Source of the DNA: Bacteroidales bacterium
GTDB taxonomy: Bacteria; Bacteroidota; Bacteroidia; Bacteroidales; F082
Reading direction: 5' to 3'
DNA length: 36,537 bases
NCBI GenBank assembly: GCA_016291135.1
Contig: JAEFAE010000028.1
Coordinates: 1 to 36,537 of the forward strand
Positions 16,005 to 24,069 of the stretch are shown piece after piece. How positions within the stretch are numbered: the stretch's first letter is position 1; each line of letters opens with the position of its first letter. Under the pieces are notes generated by a model. It had not been told where the DNA came from, did no database searches, and was given only the letters and a program-made list of their open reading frames with translations. The translations under genes were made by a program, and so were the position numbers.

Positions 16005-17099
16005 TTATTGATTCATGAAAGGTAAGTCTTTTGTTTGTTCCATCAGGAGTTCGGCCATCGCCTTGTTGACTTCGGAGGGGCCGTTCAGCGTGTCGAGCAT
16101 CCACAACAACCCAAGGCCGCCGCCTCCTTTTTTAAGGATGTAAGCCGTGCAGAGGTTTTGGGGAGCCACGGATGACGAGAGGATGTCGATGTCGGTCAGG
16201 CCGATTTGGAAGCAGGCAATCTGATAGGCTGCATCGGAAAAGTCGCTCACAAGCTTGTCGATATCGCCCAGTGTTTTGAATCCCATGGCTTTGAACAGGG
16301 GCAGGTAGGGGGAGAGGTCTGTCGGTTGGATCTCTGCCTGGTTGATGGAGGCGATCTTTCGCATCAGGGCATCGAAGGGCCCGATCTGGAGGTAGCTCTT
16401 GAAAGAATCGCCGTCGAGCTGCACCTCGGCGAGGTTGCCCGAAGCCACCAGGTTCTGCACCTGCCGGCGGTAGTCGGCGAGCTCGTGACGGATGCGGCTG
16501 AACTCGTCGTCCACCAACTCGAGCATGCCGGCCAGTCGGCTCAGGTTGCGCAGATATACCTTGGGAATCTCCACGCCGCTCTTGTAGCCGGTGTCGTGGT
16601 TCATGTTGGCCCAGGCATGTTGGAGGATGGTTCGCATCTGTACTTCGAAACGAATCTGGTTCAGGACGGGGTGGTCGGGGTCGGTGTAGGACGTCTCAGG
16701 GATGCGGCAGATGTAATGCAGGGAGCGGTAGCCAAAGCTGTCGATCTCGTGTGCCTTGCGTTTGTCGATGGAGTTTTCCCAGTCGATCTCAAAGAGCCGT
16801 TCCAGCACCGTGGCCACTTTGTCCACATCGTCGTTGTAGAAGGTGATCACGCGGATGCCCACCACGTCGGTGACGTCATGGATGTTTTGGTATTTGCTTC
16901 CTTTGAGTTGCAGCTTCCCAGCGAGGGACTCCTCCTTCTTTACACGGTGTTCCATGGCGGCAACCACCACGCCCGCATCGTTGAAGAATCCCCTCAGCTT
17001 CTCGGGGATGACGGTGGCCATCTGTTCGTAGATGGGCAGCAGCTCGTGGTATTGCGCCATTAGTTCCTGTGCATGCAGGTCGAGGTGGGGGTTGCTCAT
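16005..17099 (-). CDS. RelA/SpoT-domain nucleotide pyrophosphokinase with C-terminal extension
   Basis: A 364-residue protein. The N-terminal half is a RelA/SpoT synthetase domain: H-R-V-K-K-E-E-S-L-A-G-K-L at 51-63, D-V-V-G-I-R-V at 78-84, F-G-Y-R-S-L-H at 122-128, E-V-Q-M-R-T at 152-157 and H-A-W-A-N-M-N-H at 161-168. The key acidic, tyrosine and glutamate residues of small alarmone synthetases are retained. The domain lacks the K-x-N-G-Y-R form, having D-S-F-G-Y-R instead. The last ~170 residues are helical and not part of standard RelQ/RelP, so this is an extended subgroup. It opens the five-gene operon. The product could be (p)ppGpp or another pyrophosphorylated target. Confidence 0.88.
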   Translation of the reverse strand: MSNPHLDLHAQELMAQYHELLPIYEQMATVIPEKLRGFFNDAGVVVAAMEHRVKKEESLAGKLQLKGSKYQNIHDVTDVVGIRVITFYNDDVDKVATVLERLFEIDWENSIDKRKAHEIDSFGYRSLHYICRIPETSYTDPDHPVLNQIRFEVQMRTILQHAWANMNHDTGYKSGVEIPKVYLRNLSRLAGMLELVDDEFSRIRHELADYRRQVQNLVASGNLAEVQLDGDSFKSYLQIGPFDALMRKIASINQAEIQPTDLSPYLPLFKAMGFKTLGDIDKLVSDFSDAAYQIACFQIGLTDIDILSSSVAPQNLCTAYILKKGGGGLGLLWMLDTLNGPSEVNKAMAELLMEQTKDLPFMNQ

Positions 17100-17118
17100 G
17101 GTTTTACAATTAAAAAAA

Positions 17119-17126
17119 CAAAGATA
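17119..17126 (-). promoter_or_regulatory. -7 element of the signalling operon
   Basis: The minus strand reads TATCTTTG at 17126-17119, 19 bp before the synthetase ATG at 17099. No strong -33 element is visible; the sequence about 20 bp upstream overlaps the opposing promoter. Confidence 0.6.
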
Positions 17127-17138
17127 ATACTTTTTTTA

Positions 17139-17146
17139 TACCTTTG
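17139..17146 (+). promoter_or_regulatory. -7 element of the TlpA-like lipoprotein gene
   Basis: TACCTTTG at 17139-17146 matches the consensus and lies 21 bp before the ATG at 17168. Together with the opposed element at 17119-17126 it forms a back-to-back pair 12 bp apart. Confidence 0.6.
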
Positions 17147-17167
17147 TCAGTCCTAAACTTGTTAAAA

Positions 17168-18241
17168 ATGAAAAAACTACTCTTCTCACTCTTTGCGGCC
17201 ATGTTGCTGTTTTGCGGCTGCAACCAATCGAAACAGTTCAAGGTGACACTCAACCTCGACAATGCCGAAAACAAAAACGTCTATCTCGTCAAAGAAGTGG
17301 ATGGCCAACAAATCGTTCTCGACACCGCCGTCTTCGAAGGCAAGACCGCAGTGCTGACCGCCGACCCAGACGATCCTCAGACGTGCTACATCATCAAATT
17401 CGACAAGGATGCCGACTGTGGCGTGTTCCCGTTCTTTACCGAGAACCAAAACACCACCATCACGGGTGATCTCGAAGCCATGGAGAAATGGACGGTGAAA
17501 GGTTGTCCCAGCATGGACGCCTTTAACGCCTACCGTCAGGAGATGCAGCCCAAGGAAGACGCGATGCTGGCGCTCAATGATGCCTTGATGGAAGCTTATA
17601 TGGCGGGCGACACGGCGAAATGCGAGTCGCTTGTCAATGAAATCACCGCTTCCATGGAAGCCTATAAGAACGACCGTCTCGACTATATCAAAAACCACCC
17701 CGACAGCTATCTGGCGCATTTCATGCTCGACCAGGACAAGGAAGAATTCGAGATGGACGAGGTGAAAGAGGCTGCCAGCCATTTCACCACGGAGTCGATC
17801 TATAGCAAAAGGGTGAAGGAATACATCGAGAAATGGTCGCATTTCATCGACTTCACCTTGAAGACGGCCGAAGGCACGGACGTCAAGTTGGGTGAGGTGA
17901 TCCAAAACAACACGGTGACGCTGGTGGACTTCTGGGCCTCGTGGTGCGGACCGTGCCGGCACGAGAATCCCAACGTGAAGGCGGCGTATGAGAAATACCA
18001 TGAGAAGGGACTCGAGATCGTAGGCGTCAGCGTTGACACCGACGAGGCGGCCTGGCTCAAGGCAGTCGCCGAGGATGGCCTGCCGTGGATCCATGTTCGT
18101 GACGTTGACCAAAGCGTCGGTGCGACCTACCATGTGCAATACATTCCCACCAACTTCCTCTACGACCAGAACGGAACGCTGCTGGCCAAGAACTTACGCG
18201 AAGAACAGCTTGAGGCAAGACTGGCCGAAGTGTTGAAGTAG
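17168..18241 (+). CDS. TlpA-like thiol-disulfide oxidoreductase lipoprotein
   Basis: A 357-residue lipoprotein. I choose ATG 17168, which gives the signal M-K-K-L-L-F-S-L-F-A-A-M-L-L-F-C-G-C with the lipidated cysteine at 18; the earlier in-frame ATG at 17144 overlaps the -7 element. Residues about 20-120 resemble the DUF4369 N-terminal domain common in Bacteroidetes relatives. A charged helical linker follows (about 125-225). The thioredoxin-like domain carries W-A-S-W-C-G-P-C with redox cysteines at 260 and 263, and the cis-proline region Y-I-P-T-N. It is expected to act at the periplasmic face on disulfides of exported or cytochrome proteins. It is divergent from the signalling operon. Confidence 0.9.
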   Translation: MKKLLFSLFAAMLLFCGCNQSKQFKVTLNLDNAENKNVYLVKEVDGQQIVLDTAVFEGKTAVLTADPDDPQTCYIIKFDKDADCGVFPFFTENQNTTITGDLEAMEKWTVKGCPSMDAFNAYRQEMQPKEDAMLALNDALMEAYMAGDTAKCESLVNEITASMEAYKNDRLDYIKNHPDSYLAHFMLDQDKEEFEMDEVKEAASHFTTESIYSKRVKEYIEKWSHFIDFTLKTAEGTDVKLGEVIQNNTVTLVDFWASWCGPCRHENPNVKAAYEKYHEKGLEIVGVSVDTDEAAWLKAVAEDGLPWIHVRDVDQSVGATYHVQYIPTNFLYDQNGTLLAKNLREEQLEARLAEVLK

Positions 18242-18266
18242 GCGTTAAGCTAATAATTGCGAGTCG

Positions 18267-18300
18267 TTTGTGATTTCAATGCCTAAAATCCCTATCTTTG
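18267..18300 (+). promoter_or_regulatory. promoter for the PlsC/GNAT acyltransferase gene
   Basis: TATCTTTG is at 18293-18300, with TTTG at 18267-18270, 22 bp upstream. The ATG is at 18317. Confidence 0.65.
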
Positions 18301-18316
18301 CAGGCAGAAAACGACC

Positions 18317-20107
18317 ATGAGAAAAGTTGTAACGAATTCGGACCTTAAAAATGCCTTGGGCATGAAAGGCTTTTTCGGCACGTGTGTGGCGGGGATGGCC
18401 TATGGTTATATGCGCTTGGGCAAGATCAACCGGCTCTTCGACGGAGCTGCCGATTATCAGGGCCGTGAGTTCTCCGACCACCTCCTCGAGAACATGGGCA
18501 TCACCATCGATGTCAGTCCGGAGCAGCTTGAAAACATCCCCAAGGAAGGCGGCTTTGTGGTGGTTAGCAACCATCCATTTGGCGGCATCGAGGGGGTGAT
18601 GCTCCACAGCGTCATCGCCAAGGTGCGTCCCGACTTCAAGATCATGGCGAACTTCATCCTTTCCCACATTCCGAACCTCAAGGAGGCGTTCTTTGCCGTG
18701 AATCCCTTCGAGAACAACCCGGAGTGGAAGAGCAGCGTGGGCGGCATCAAAGGCGCCATCCAGCATATCGGCGAAGGTCATGGGCTGGGCGTCTTCCCTG
18801 CCGGTGAGGTGTCGCGTTACCACGGGCACGACTTTCCCGAGGACCTGCCTTGGAGCAACTCCATCGCACGCATCATCAAGAGTGCCGGGGTGCCGGTGAT
18901 CCCTGTGTTCTGGGAAGGACGCAACTCCAGGTGGTTCTATACGGTCGACAAGATCCATCCGATGATGGGAACCGCCCGGCTGACCAAGGAACTCATCAAC
19001 AAGCACGACACCTGCTTCCAGTTGCAGGTGGGCAAGCCCATCACGGCAGCGGAGATCGCCAGCTACGAAAAGCCGGCCGACCTGGCCGCTTACCTCCGCA
19101 GCCGTTCCTATGCGTTGGAGGCGAACATCAAACAAGGTCAGCCTGTTGCCGTTGCCAATGAGAAATGGGCACCTGTGGAACCGCCCCGTGACCGGCAGCT
19201 GCTGATCCAGGAATTGGATTCCATCCGTGAGAAGGGGTTGCTGTTCTCTGCGTCGACCTATGACTGTTTCCTTGCCGATTACGACGAGATCCCGAACCTG
19301 ATGCACGAGTTGGGTCGGCTTCGCGAGGAAGCCTTCCGCTATATCGGCGAGGGGACAGGGAAGAGCCTCGACACAGATGTGTTCGACACCTACTATAAAC
19401 ACCTGATCCTGTGGGACAACAAGAAAAACCAAGTCGTGGGTGCCTACCGCCTCGGCTTTGGCAACGAGATCGTCCCCAGCAAAGGCATCAAGGGCTTTTA
19501 TGTCAGCACCTTGTTCGGATTCGATGCGTCTTTTGCCGACACATTGAAGAAGACCATCGAGTTGGGCCGATCCTTCGTCACGGTTGAATACCAACGCGAG
19601 GTGTTGTCGCTGGTGCTGCTGCTTCGCGGCTTGGCGGTGGTGGTGACCAAGCACCCCGAGATCGAGCATTTCATCGGGCCGGTCAGCATCAGCTCATGGT
19701 ATCCGAAGTTCTATCAGAGCATGATCGTCCGCTATGTTACCGAGAACCATCCCGTCAACGGTGACCTGGCCACGGTGGCAACGCCCACGACGCCGTTCCA
19801 TGAGGACTTCCTCAAGGTGGATCCCACCGCGCTGATGAAGGAGAACATGGGCTCCATCGACAAATTCGACAAGTTCATGTTCCGCCTGAGCAATGGCGAA
19901 TACCGCCTGCCCACCTTGTTCAAGAAATACCTGAAGCTGAATGCCAAGTTCTTGTGCTTCAACGTCGATCCGGACTTCAACGATACCCTCGACGCCCTGC
20001 TTTTCCTAACGTTTACCGACTTCCCTGAAGACGAGGTGATGCCCTTGTTCAGGGATGGCAGTGACGAAGAACAACAAGCGGTTCGGAAACGTTTCGGATA
20101 TCTCTAG
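18317..20107 (+). CDS. bifunctional PlsC-like / GNAT-like aminolipid acyltransferase
   Basis: A 596-residue protein joining two acyltransferase parts. Residues about 60-290 are a PlsC/LPLAT domain with V-V-S-N-H-P-F-G-G-I-E-G (H86, with E92 where relatives usually have D) and the later F-P-A-G-E-V-S block. Residues about 300-570 resemble the GNAT-type N-acyltransferase of OlsB/hemolysin-like proteins (D-T-Y-Y-K-H-L-I-L-W-D, V-V-G-A-Y-R-L-G-F-G, G-L-A-V-V-V-T-K-H). This order matches OlsF, which makes ornithine lipids, and the GlsB plus GlsA pair that makes glycine lipids in Bacteroides. An N-acyl then O-acyl step on an amino acid is the likely role; the amino acid is not determined. It stands alone under its own promoter. 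Confidence 0.85.
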   Translation: MRKVVTNSDLKNALGMKGFFGTCVAGMAYGYMRLGKINRLFDGAADYQGREFSDHLLENMGITIDVSPEQLENIPKEGGFVVVSNHPFGGIEGVMLHSVIAKVRPDFKIMANFILSHIPNLKEAFFAVNPFENNPEWKSSVGGIKGAIQHIGEGHGLGVFPAGEVSRYHGHDFPEDLPWSNSIARIIKSAGVPVIPVFWEGRNSRWFYTVDKIHPMMGTARLTKELINKHDTCFQLQVGKPITAAEIASYEKPADLAAYLRSRSYALEANIKQGQPVAVANEKWAPVEPPRDRQLLIQELDSIREKGLLFSASTYDCFLADYDEIPNLMHELGRLREEAFRYIGEGTGKSLDTDVFDTYYKHLILWDNKKNQVVGAYRLGFGNEIVPSKGIKGFYVSTLFGFDASFADTLKKTIELGRSFVTVEYQREVLSLVLLLRGLAVVVTKHPEIEHFIGPVSISSWYPKFYQSMIVRYVTENHPVNGDLATVATPTTPFHEDFLKVDPTALMKENMGSIDKFDKFMFRLSNGEYRLPTLFKKYLKLNAKFLCFNVDPDFNDTLDALLFLTFTDFPEDEVMPLFRDGSDEEQQAVRKRFGYL

Positions 20108-20120
20108 TGCAAGAGCGGAT

Positions 20121-20152
20121 GGTGCCCAGGTGGGGAATCTCCTCACTGGGAC
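20121..20152. terminator. imperfect hairpin between convergent genes
   Basis: GGTGCCCAGGTGGGGA pairs imperfectly with TCCTCACTGGGACC across a short loop, midway between the convergent acyltransferase gene and rsmD. A pyrimidine-rich but not pure T stretch follows on the plus strand. Confidence 0.4.
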
Positions 20153-20164
20153 CCTCCTCCTTGC

Positions 20165-20716
20165 TTATTCCTCATCCGTAAAAGTCTGTGCAAAGAAAGT
20201 GAAGTTCACTTTGCCGTAGTGGCGTTGCTCCATGAAATGGGGATGCTCCTCAAATTGGACATATTTGCTGTGCTCCAACACGAAGAGGCCGTCGTCGTTG
20301 AGCAGTCCGTTGTCGAAAACCAGCCGGACCAGCTGGTCGTACTCCTGGCAGTCGTAGGGCGGATCGGCAAAGATGAGGTCGTATTTCATCTTGTTGTTGG
20401 CCAGAAACCGGTACACATCGGAGCGTACGGCAACCAGTTCTTTCATTTCGAGCCGGTTGGCGGTCTCGCGGATGAAACGGATGCAGCCGTTGTCCTGATC
20501 GACGCTGGTCACCTTGGGGCAGCCGCGCGAGACAAGCTCGTACGAGATGTTGCCTGTACCGGCAAAGAGGTCCAAGGCGGTCACCTCCTCAAAATCCAGG
20601 TAGTTTTCCAAGATGTTGAACAAGCTCTCTTTGGCCATGTCGGTCGTAGGCCGCACCGGCAGGTTGTTTGGGGCGACGATCTGGCGCCGTTGGTACCTTC
20701 CTCTTATGATTCGCAT
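20165..20716 (-). CDS. rsmD: 16S rRNA (guanine-966-N2)-methyltransferase RsmD
   Basis: A 183-residue methyltransferase. I start at the ATG at 20716 because M-R-I-I-R-G-R-Y is the standard RsmD opening; the longer frame to 20833 lies inside the upstream gene. The N-terminal V-R-P-T-T-D-M-A-K-E-S-L-F motif is typical. The SAM-binding L-D-L-F-A-G-T-G is at 48-55, and the catalytic D-P-P-Y is at 118-121. It should methylate G966 of 16S rRNA during small-subunit assembly. It overlaps the DUF3822 gene by 13 bp, a neighbourhood common in Bacteroidetes, and is probably translated with it. Confidence 0.93.
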   Translation of the reverse strand: MRIIRGRYQRRQIVAPNNLPVRPTTDMAKESLFNILENYLDFEEVTALDLFAGTGNISYELVSRGCPKVTSVDQDNGCIRFIRETANRLEMKELVAVRSDVYRFLANNKMKYDLIFADPPYDCQEYDQLVRLVFDNGLLNDDGLFVLEHSKYVQFEEHPHFMEQRHYGKVNFTFFAQTFTDEE

Positions 20717-21531
20717 GACAGGGATTGATAGGGGATGTAATAGTATTGGAAAGGCGTTCCGTTCAAGGCCATGTCCACATTGACGCTGCCGTTGGGACGG
20801 GCAAAGCGGATCCGCTTGATGTAACGTTCGCACAGCCGGATGATCTCCGATTGGTTGGAGACAAGTCCGGTGAAATGCACGGGGATGTCCTGGCCGGCCA
20901 AGCCCTGTTGCTCAAGGGTGAAGAGCAGGAAATAGGCGAAGTCATCCTTCGTGTTGAATCTGAAATTGTTGAAGAAGCGGATGCGACCTTCGTGGATGAG
21001 GGCCAGGTCGAAACTGCGGCTGTTGACGTTGACGTAGGCGTTGGTGTCGCATTCGTAGGGTTCCTCCTTCAAAACAGCCTGCAACCATTGGGACGCCTGA
21101 TGGGTGATGACCGCCTCGGGCCAGACCTTGCGGATACTGTCGGCCTGGTGCTGCGGCATGGCGAAGACCATCACGGCCTCGGCGGTAGGAATGGCCTGAT
21201 GGAACAAGGCGTAGCGGGCGGGCAGCAGGTGGTTGAAACGCAGGTACGACTCGCGTTGTGCTTCGTCGAAGAGCGTCTCGGGCACCAATACATAATAGGG
21301 GTTGGCCATCAGGAACCGTAGGGAGCGGAGCGGTTTGCCGTAAAGCCCTTTCTTGAAGAAGGTCTTCTCCAACGCTTCGAGGATGGTGTTTCCGTCGGCG
21401 GTTTCGGAGGTTTGGTAGAGTTCGATGTCGATGATCTTGTTTTCCTCGTGGTGGTGCACAACAAAACAAAAACCATCCAATGCGCATTGGATGGTTATGT
21501 TGTACAACGTACTTTTGGCGGGATCGATCAT
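20704..21531 (-). CDS. DUF3822 family protein
   Basis: A 275-residue protein of the DUF3822 type. Visible features are an N-terminal strand-rich region, a central R-Y-A-L-F-H segment, and the later pattern N-V-N-S-R-S-F-D-L-A-L-I-H-E-G-R-I-R-F-F. That pattern recalls the actin/ASKHA-like fold suggested for the family. Its role is not known. The gene is sandwiched between a one-TM protein gene (1-bp overlap, TGATG) and rsmD (13-bp overlap), so all three form one operon. Association with rsmD is widespread, which hints at an RNA- or envelope-related job, but that is inference. Confidence 0.8.
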   Translation of the reverse strand: MIDPAKSTLYNITIQCALDGFCFVVHHHEENKIIDIELYQTSETADGNTILEALEKTFFKKGLYGKPLRSLRFLMANPYYVLVPETLFDEAQRESYLRFNHLLPARYALFHQAIPTAEAVMVFAMPQHQADSIRKVWPEAVITHQASQWLQAVLKEEPYECDTNAYVNVNSRSFDLALIHEGRIRFFNNFRFNTKDDFAYFLLFTLEQQGLAGQDIPVHFTGLVSNQSEIIRLCERYIKRIRFARPNGSVNVDMALNGTPFQYYYIPYQSLSCES

Positions 21532-22169
21532 CAGAGTTTCTCCCAGTTGCCGTCGGTGGAAGCTTCCTCCAAGGAACCGACTTTCAGGCCGGCGTACTTG
21601 TCGATCTGCTCCATCTCAGCCTTGATGTTGTTCACGCGGGTTTCCCACTCCTTTTCGGTGAACTTCTTGCCCGGCTTGGCCAGATACACCTCGTAGGGGG
21701 TCTTGACTTCGAACACGGGGACGGAGATACCGCCACGCTTGATGATGCTGTCGTGGATCTCGAACTTGGTAGCGGGATCGCTGAAGGGCACCACGCCGAG
21801 TTCGTTGATGTTGAAGTGCTCACGCTTTCCGAAGAGGGAGTCGAGGACTTTCACGTAACCCAGGGTGTCGTTGATGGTCTTGGTGAAGGTGGTGTCCTCC
21901 GGGTCGGGGACCATCATGACGATCGGAATCTCATACTTGGAGCAGAAGTCGATCAGCGTGTCGAAGTTGGAGCAGTACTTGCTGTGGGCCTGCTTGTATT
22001 GGACTTCGATGTCGCGGATGTCTTTCAGGCGCTGCACGACCTGCGTCTCACGCATACTCTTTTCATTACCGAAATCAATAGGAGCCTGGATGCTTTGGAT
22101 GACCTTGATGGCTAAGAAGACCACCACGGCAAACAGCACGATGTTGATGAGAATACTTTTCAGTTTCAT
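21531..22169 (-). CDS. conserved single-TM hypothetical protein
   Basis: A 212-residue protein with one N-terminal transmembrane segment (about residues 5-25, L-I-N-I-V-L-F-A-V-V-V-F-L-A-I). A soluble domain follows, beginning with a helical stretch (M-R-E-T-Q-V-V-Q-R-L-K-D-I-R-D-I-E) and containing Y-K-Q-A-H-S-K-Y-C-S-N-F-D-T-L-I. This layout resembles pilin-like or tetrameric coiled-coil stalk proteins, but the family is not recognised. It is first in the rsmD operon, preceded by a TACCTTTG element. The mature part most likely faces the periplasm. Confidence 0.72.
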   Translation of the reverse strand: MKLKSILINIVLFAVVVFLAIKVIQSIQAPIDFGNEKSMRETQVVQRLKDIRDIEVQYKQAHSKYCSNFDTLIDFCSKYEIPIVMMVPDPEDTTFTKTINDTLGYVKVLDSLFGKREHFNINELGVVPFSDPATKFEIHDSIIKRGGISVPVFEVKTPYEVYLAKPGKKFTEKEWETRVNNIKAEMEQIDKYAGLKVGSLEEASTDGNWEKL

Positions 22170-22216
22170 TGTTGCTTATTTTTTCTGTTTATTATTCGCT
22201 ATTTTCAGATGTGCCG

Positions 22217-22224
22217 CAAAGGTA
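22217..22224 (-). promoter_or_regulatory. -7 element of the rsmD operon
   Basis: The minus strand reads TACCTTTG at 22224-22217, 47 bp before the ATG at 22169. It faces the plus-strand promoter of the AMP nucleosidase gene. Confidence 0.55.
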
Positions 22225-22271
22225 ATCTTTTTTTCGTTTCGTCCGAACATTTTTTTTCGGTTTTATTTTCT

Positions 22272-22279
22272 TATCTTTG
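22272..22279 (+). promoter_or_regulatory. -7 element of the AMP nucleosidase-holA operon
   Basis: TATCTTTG lies 18 bp before the ATG at 22298. A T-rich stretch around 22250-22258 is the only -33 candidate. Confidence 0.6.
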
Positions 22280-22297
22280 CAAAAAAGTATCAACACG

Positions 22298-23068
22298 ATG
22301 AAAACCAAGAAAGAAATTGTGGAGAATTGGCTTCCCCGATACACGGGATTGCCCCTGGACCAATTCGGCCAATACATCCTGCTGACCAACTTCCAGAACT
22401 ACGTTGACAAGTTCGCCGTCTGGCAGGGAGTGGAGGTCGTCGGCAAAGACAAGCCGATGTCTTGCGCCACCGACGGCGAGATCACCATCATCAACTTCAG
22501 CATGGGCAGTGCCAACGCGGCCACCATCATGGACCTCCTGGGGGCCATCCATCCCAAGGCGGTACTCTTCCTCGGCAAGTGCGGCGCGGTCCGCAAAAAC
22601 CGTGTGGGTGACTTCATCCTGCCCATCGCGGCCATCCGAGGCGAAGGTGCCTCCAACGACTACTTCCCGCCCGAGGTGCCTGCGCTGCCGGCATTCAGCC
22701 TGGAGAAAGCCATCTCCACCACCATCCGTGACTACGGACGCGACTATTGGACCGGAACCGTGTACACCACCAACCGGCGCGTTTGGGAGCACGACGACGA
22801 TTTCAAGGACTACCTGCGCCGGATCCGCTGTCTGGCGGTCGACATGGAGACGGCCACACTGTTCTCGGTGGGGTTCTACAATGAGATTCCCACGGGAGCG
22901 CTGCTGCTGGTCTCCGATGAGCCGATGACCCCCGAAGGGGTGAAGACCGCGGAAAGCGACAAGAAGGTGAGCAGCAACTTCTTGGGCGACCACCTGCGCA
23001 TCGGCGTCGATTCGCTCCGCCAGCTGATCAACAACGGCATCACCGTAAAACATTTGAGATTCGACTGA
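22298..23068 (+). CDS. amn: AMP nucleosidase-like nucleoside phosphorylase family protein
   Basis: A 256-residue protein starting at ATG 22298; the slightly longer frame from 22277 begins inside the -7 element. The phosphorylase fold is shown by I-I-N-F-S-M-G-S-A-N-A-A-T, the substrate-binding L-F-L-G-K-C-G-A-V, and C-L-A-V-D-M-E-T-A-T-L-F containing the conserved Met-Glu that binds ribose. This is the short form common in Bacteroidetes, lacking the N-terminal domain of the E. coli enzyme (about 480 residues). It should split AMP into adenine and ribose 5-phosphate. The symbol follows that activity call and is not certain. It shares one base with holA (TGATG). Confidence 0.8.
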   Translation: MKTKKEIVENWLPRYTGLPLDQFGQYILLTNFQNYVDKFAVWQGVEVVGKDKPMSCATDGEITIINFSMGSANAATIMDLLGAIHPKAVLFLGKCGAVRKNRVGDFILPIAAIRGEGASNDYFPPEVPALPAFSLEKAISTTIRDYGRDYWTGTVYTTNRRVWEHDDDFKDYLRRIRCLAVDMETATLFSVGFYNEIPTGALLLVSDEPMTPEGVKTAESDKKVSSNFLGDHLRIGVDSLRQLINNGITVKHLRFD

Positions 23069-24069
23069 TGACCTACGAACAGATTCTTGCCGACATTCGC
23101 CAAAAGAAATATGCGCCCATCTATTTCCTGATGGGAGAGGAGCCTTATTTCATCGACATGATCTCCGACACCCTGGAAGACGAGGTGCTCGACGAGACCG
23201 AGAAGGCGTTCAACCAGATCGTGGTCTATGGACGCGATGTCGATATCGACACGGTGGCCACCCATGCCAAGAGCTTCTCGATGATGGGAGGCTATATGGT
23301 GGTTATCGTCAAGGAGGCCCAGGACCTGAAGAACATCGAGGACTTCGACAAATACCTCGATTCGATTCCGCCAACGACCATCCTGGTGTTCGACTACAAG
23401 TACAAGAAACTCGACAAGCGCCGCGCCCTGGCCAAGAAGATCGACAAGATGGGGGTGTTGTTCGAGTCGAAGAAGCTGTACGAAAACAACATACCGGGCT
23501 GGATCCAGTCGTATCTGTCCGACAAGGGTTACGGCATCACGCCCAAGGCCGCCCAGATGCTCACCGACTATCTCGGCACCGACCTGCACAAAGTCCGCAA
23601 CGAGCTCGAGAAGCTGATCATCGCCCTGCCGAAGGCGAAGAAGATCGACGACGGCGACGTGGAGCGCAACATCGGCATCTCGAAGGACTTCAACCCCTTT
23701 GAGTTGCAGAACGCCCTCGGAAGCCGCGACGTGCTCAAGGCGAACCGCATCGTGAACTATTTTGGTGACAACGCCAAGGAATATCCCTTGCTGGTGACGG
23801 CCATCACCTTGTACGGCTTCTACACGAAGCTGCTGAAGCTGCACTATGCCACAGACACCTCGCAAAACGCCCTGGCCAGCGTGTTGGGAGTGAACCCGTT
23901 CTTCGTCCGCGACTACCAGGCGGCCGCGCGCAACCATTCCATCGCCGAATGTGTGCGTTGCATCGGAGTGTTGCGTGAGTTCGACCTGAAATCGAAGGGT
24001 TACCAGGTGGGTGACGTTTCTCCCAAAGACCTTTATCGGGAGATGATCTTCAAGTTGTTACACAATTAA
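23068..24069 (+). CDS. holA: DNA polymerase III subunit delta
   Basis: A 333-residue clamp-loader subunit. The start I-Y-F-L-M-G-E-E-P-Y-F-I-D is the family's hallmark (relatives read Y-L-L-x-G-E-E). Further features are E-S-K-K-L-Y-E-N-N-I-P-G-W-I, a G-T-D-L-H-K-V-R-N-E-L-E-K-L region and the C-terminal helical collar (S-K-G-Y-Q-V-G). It opens the beta clamp in the clamp loader. It is translated directly after the AMP nucleosidase gene with a one-base stop/start overlap. Its 3' end overlaps the convergent acyl-CoA synthetase gene by 4 bp. Confidence 0.9.
   Translation: MTYEQILADIRQKKYAPIYFLMGEEPYFIDMISDTLEDEVLDETEKAFNQIVVYGRDVDIDTVATHAKSFSMMGGYMVVIVKEAQDLKNIEDFDKYLDSIPPTTILVFDYKYKKLDKRRALAKKIDKMGVLFESKKLYENNIPGWIQSYLSDKGYGITPKAAQMLTDYLGTDLHKVRNELEKLIIALPKAKKIDDGDVERNIGISKDFNPFELQNALGSRDVLKANRIVNYFGDNAKEYPLLVTAITLYGFYTKLLKLHYATDTSQNALASVLGVNPFFVRDYQAAARNHSIAECVRCIGVLREFDLKSKGYQVGDVSPKDLYREMIFKLLHN

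Noticed and set aside
18245..19669. 474-residue frame on the minus strand
   Set aside because: It lies antisense to the fused acyltransferase gene, lacks recognisable motifs, and arises from the codon bias of that GC-rich gene.
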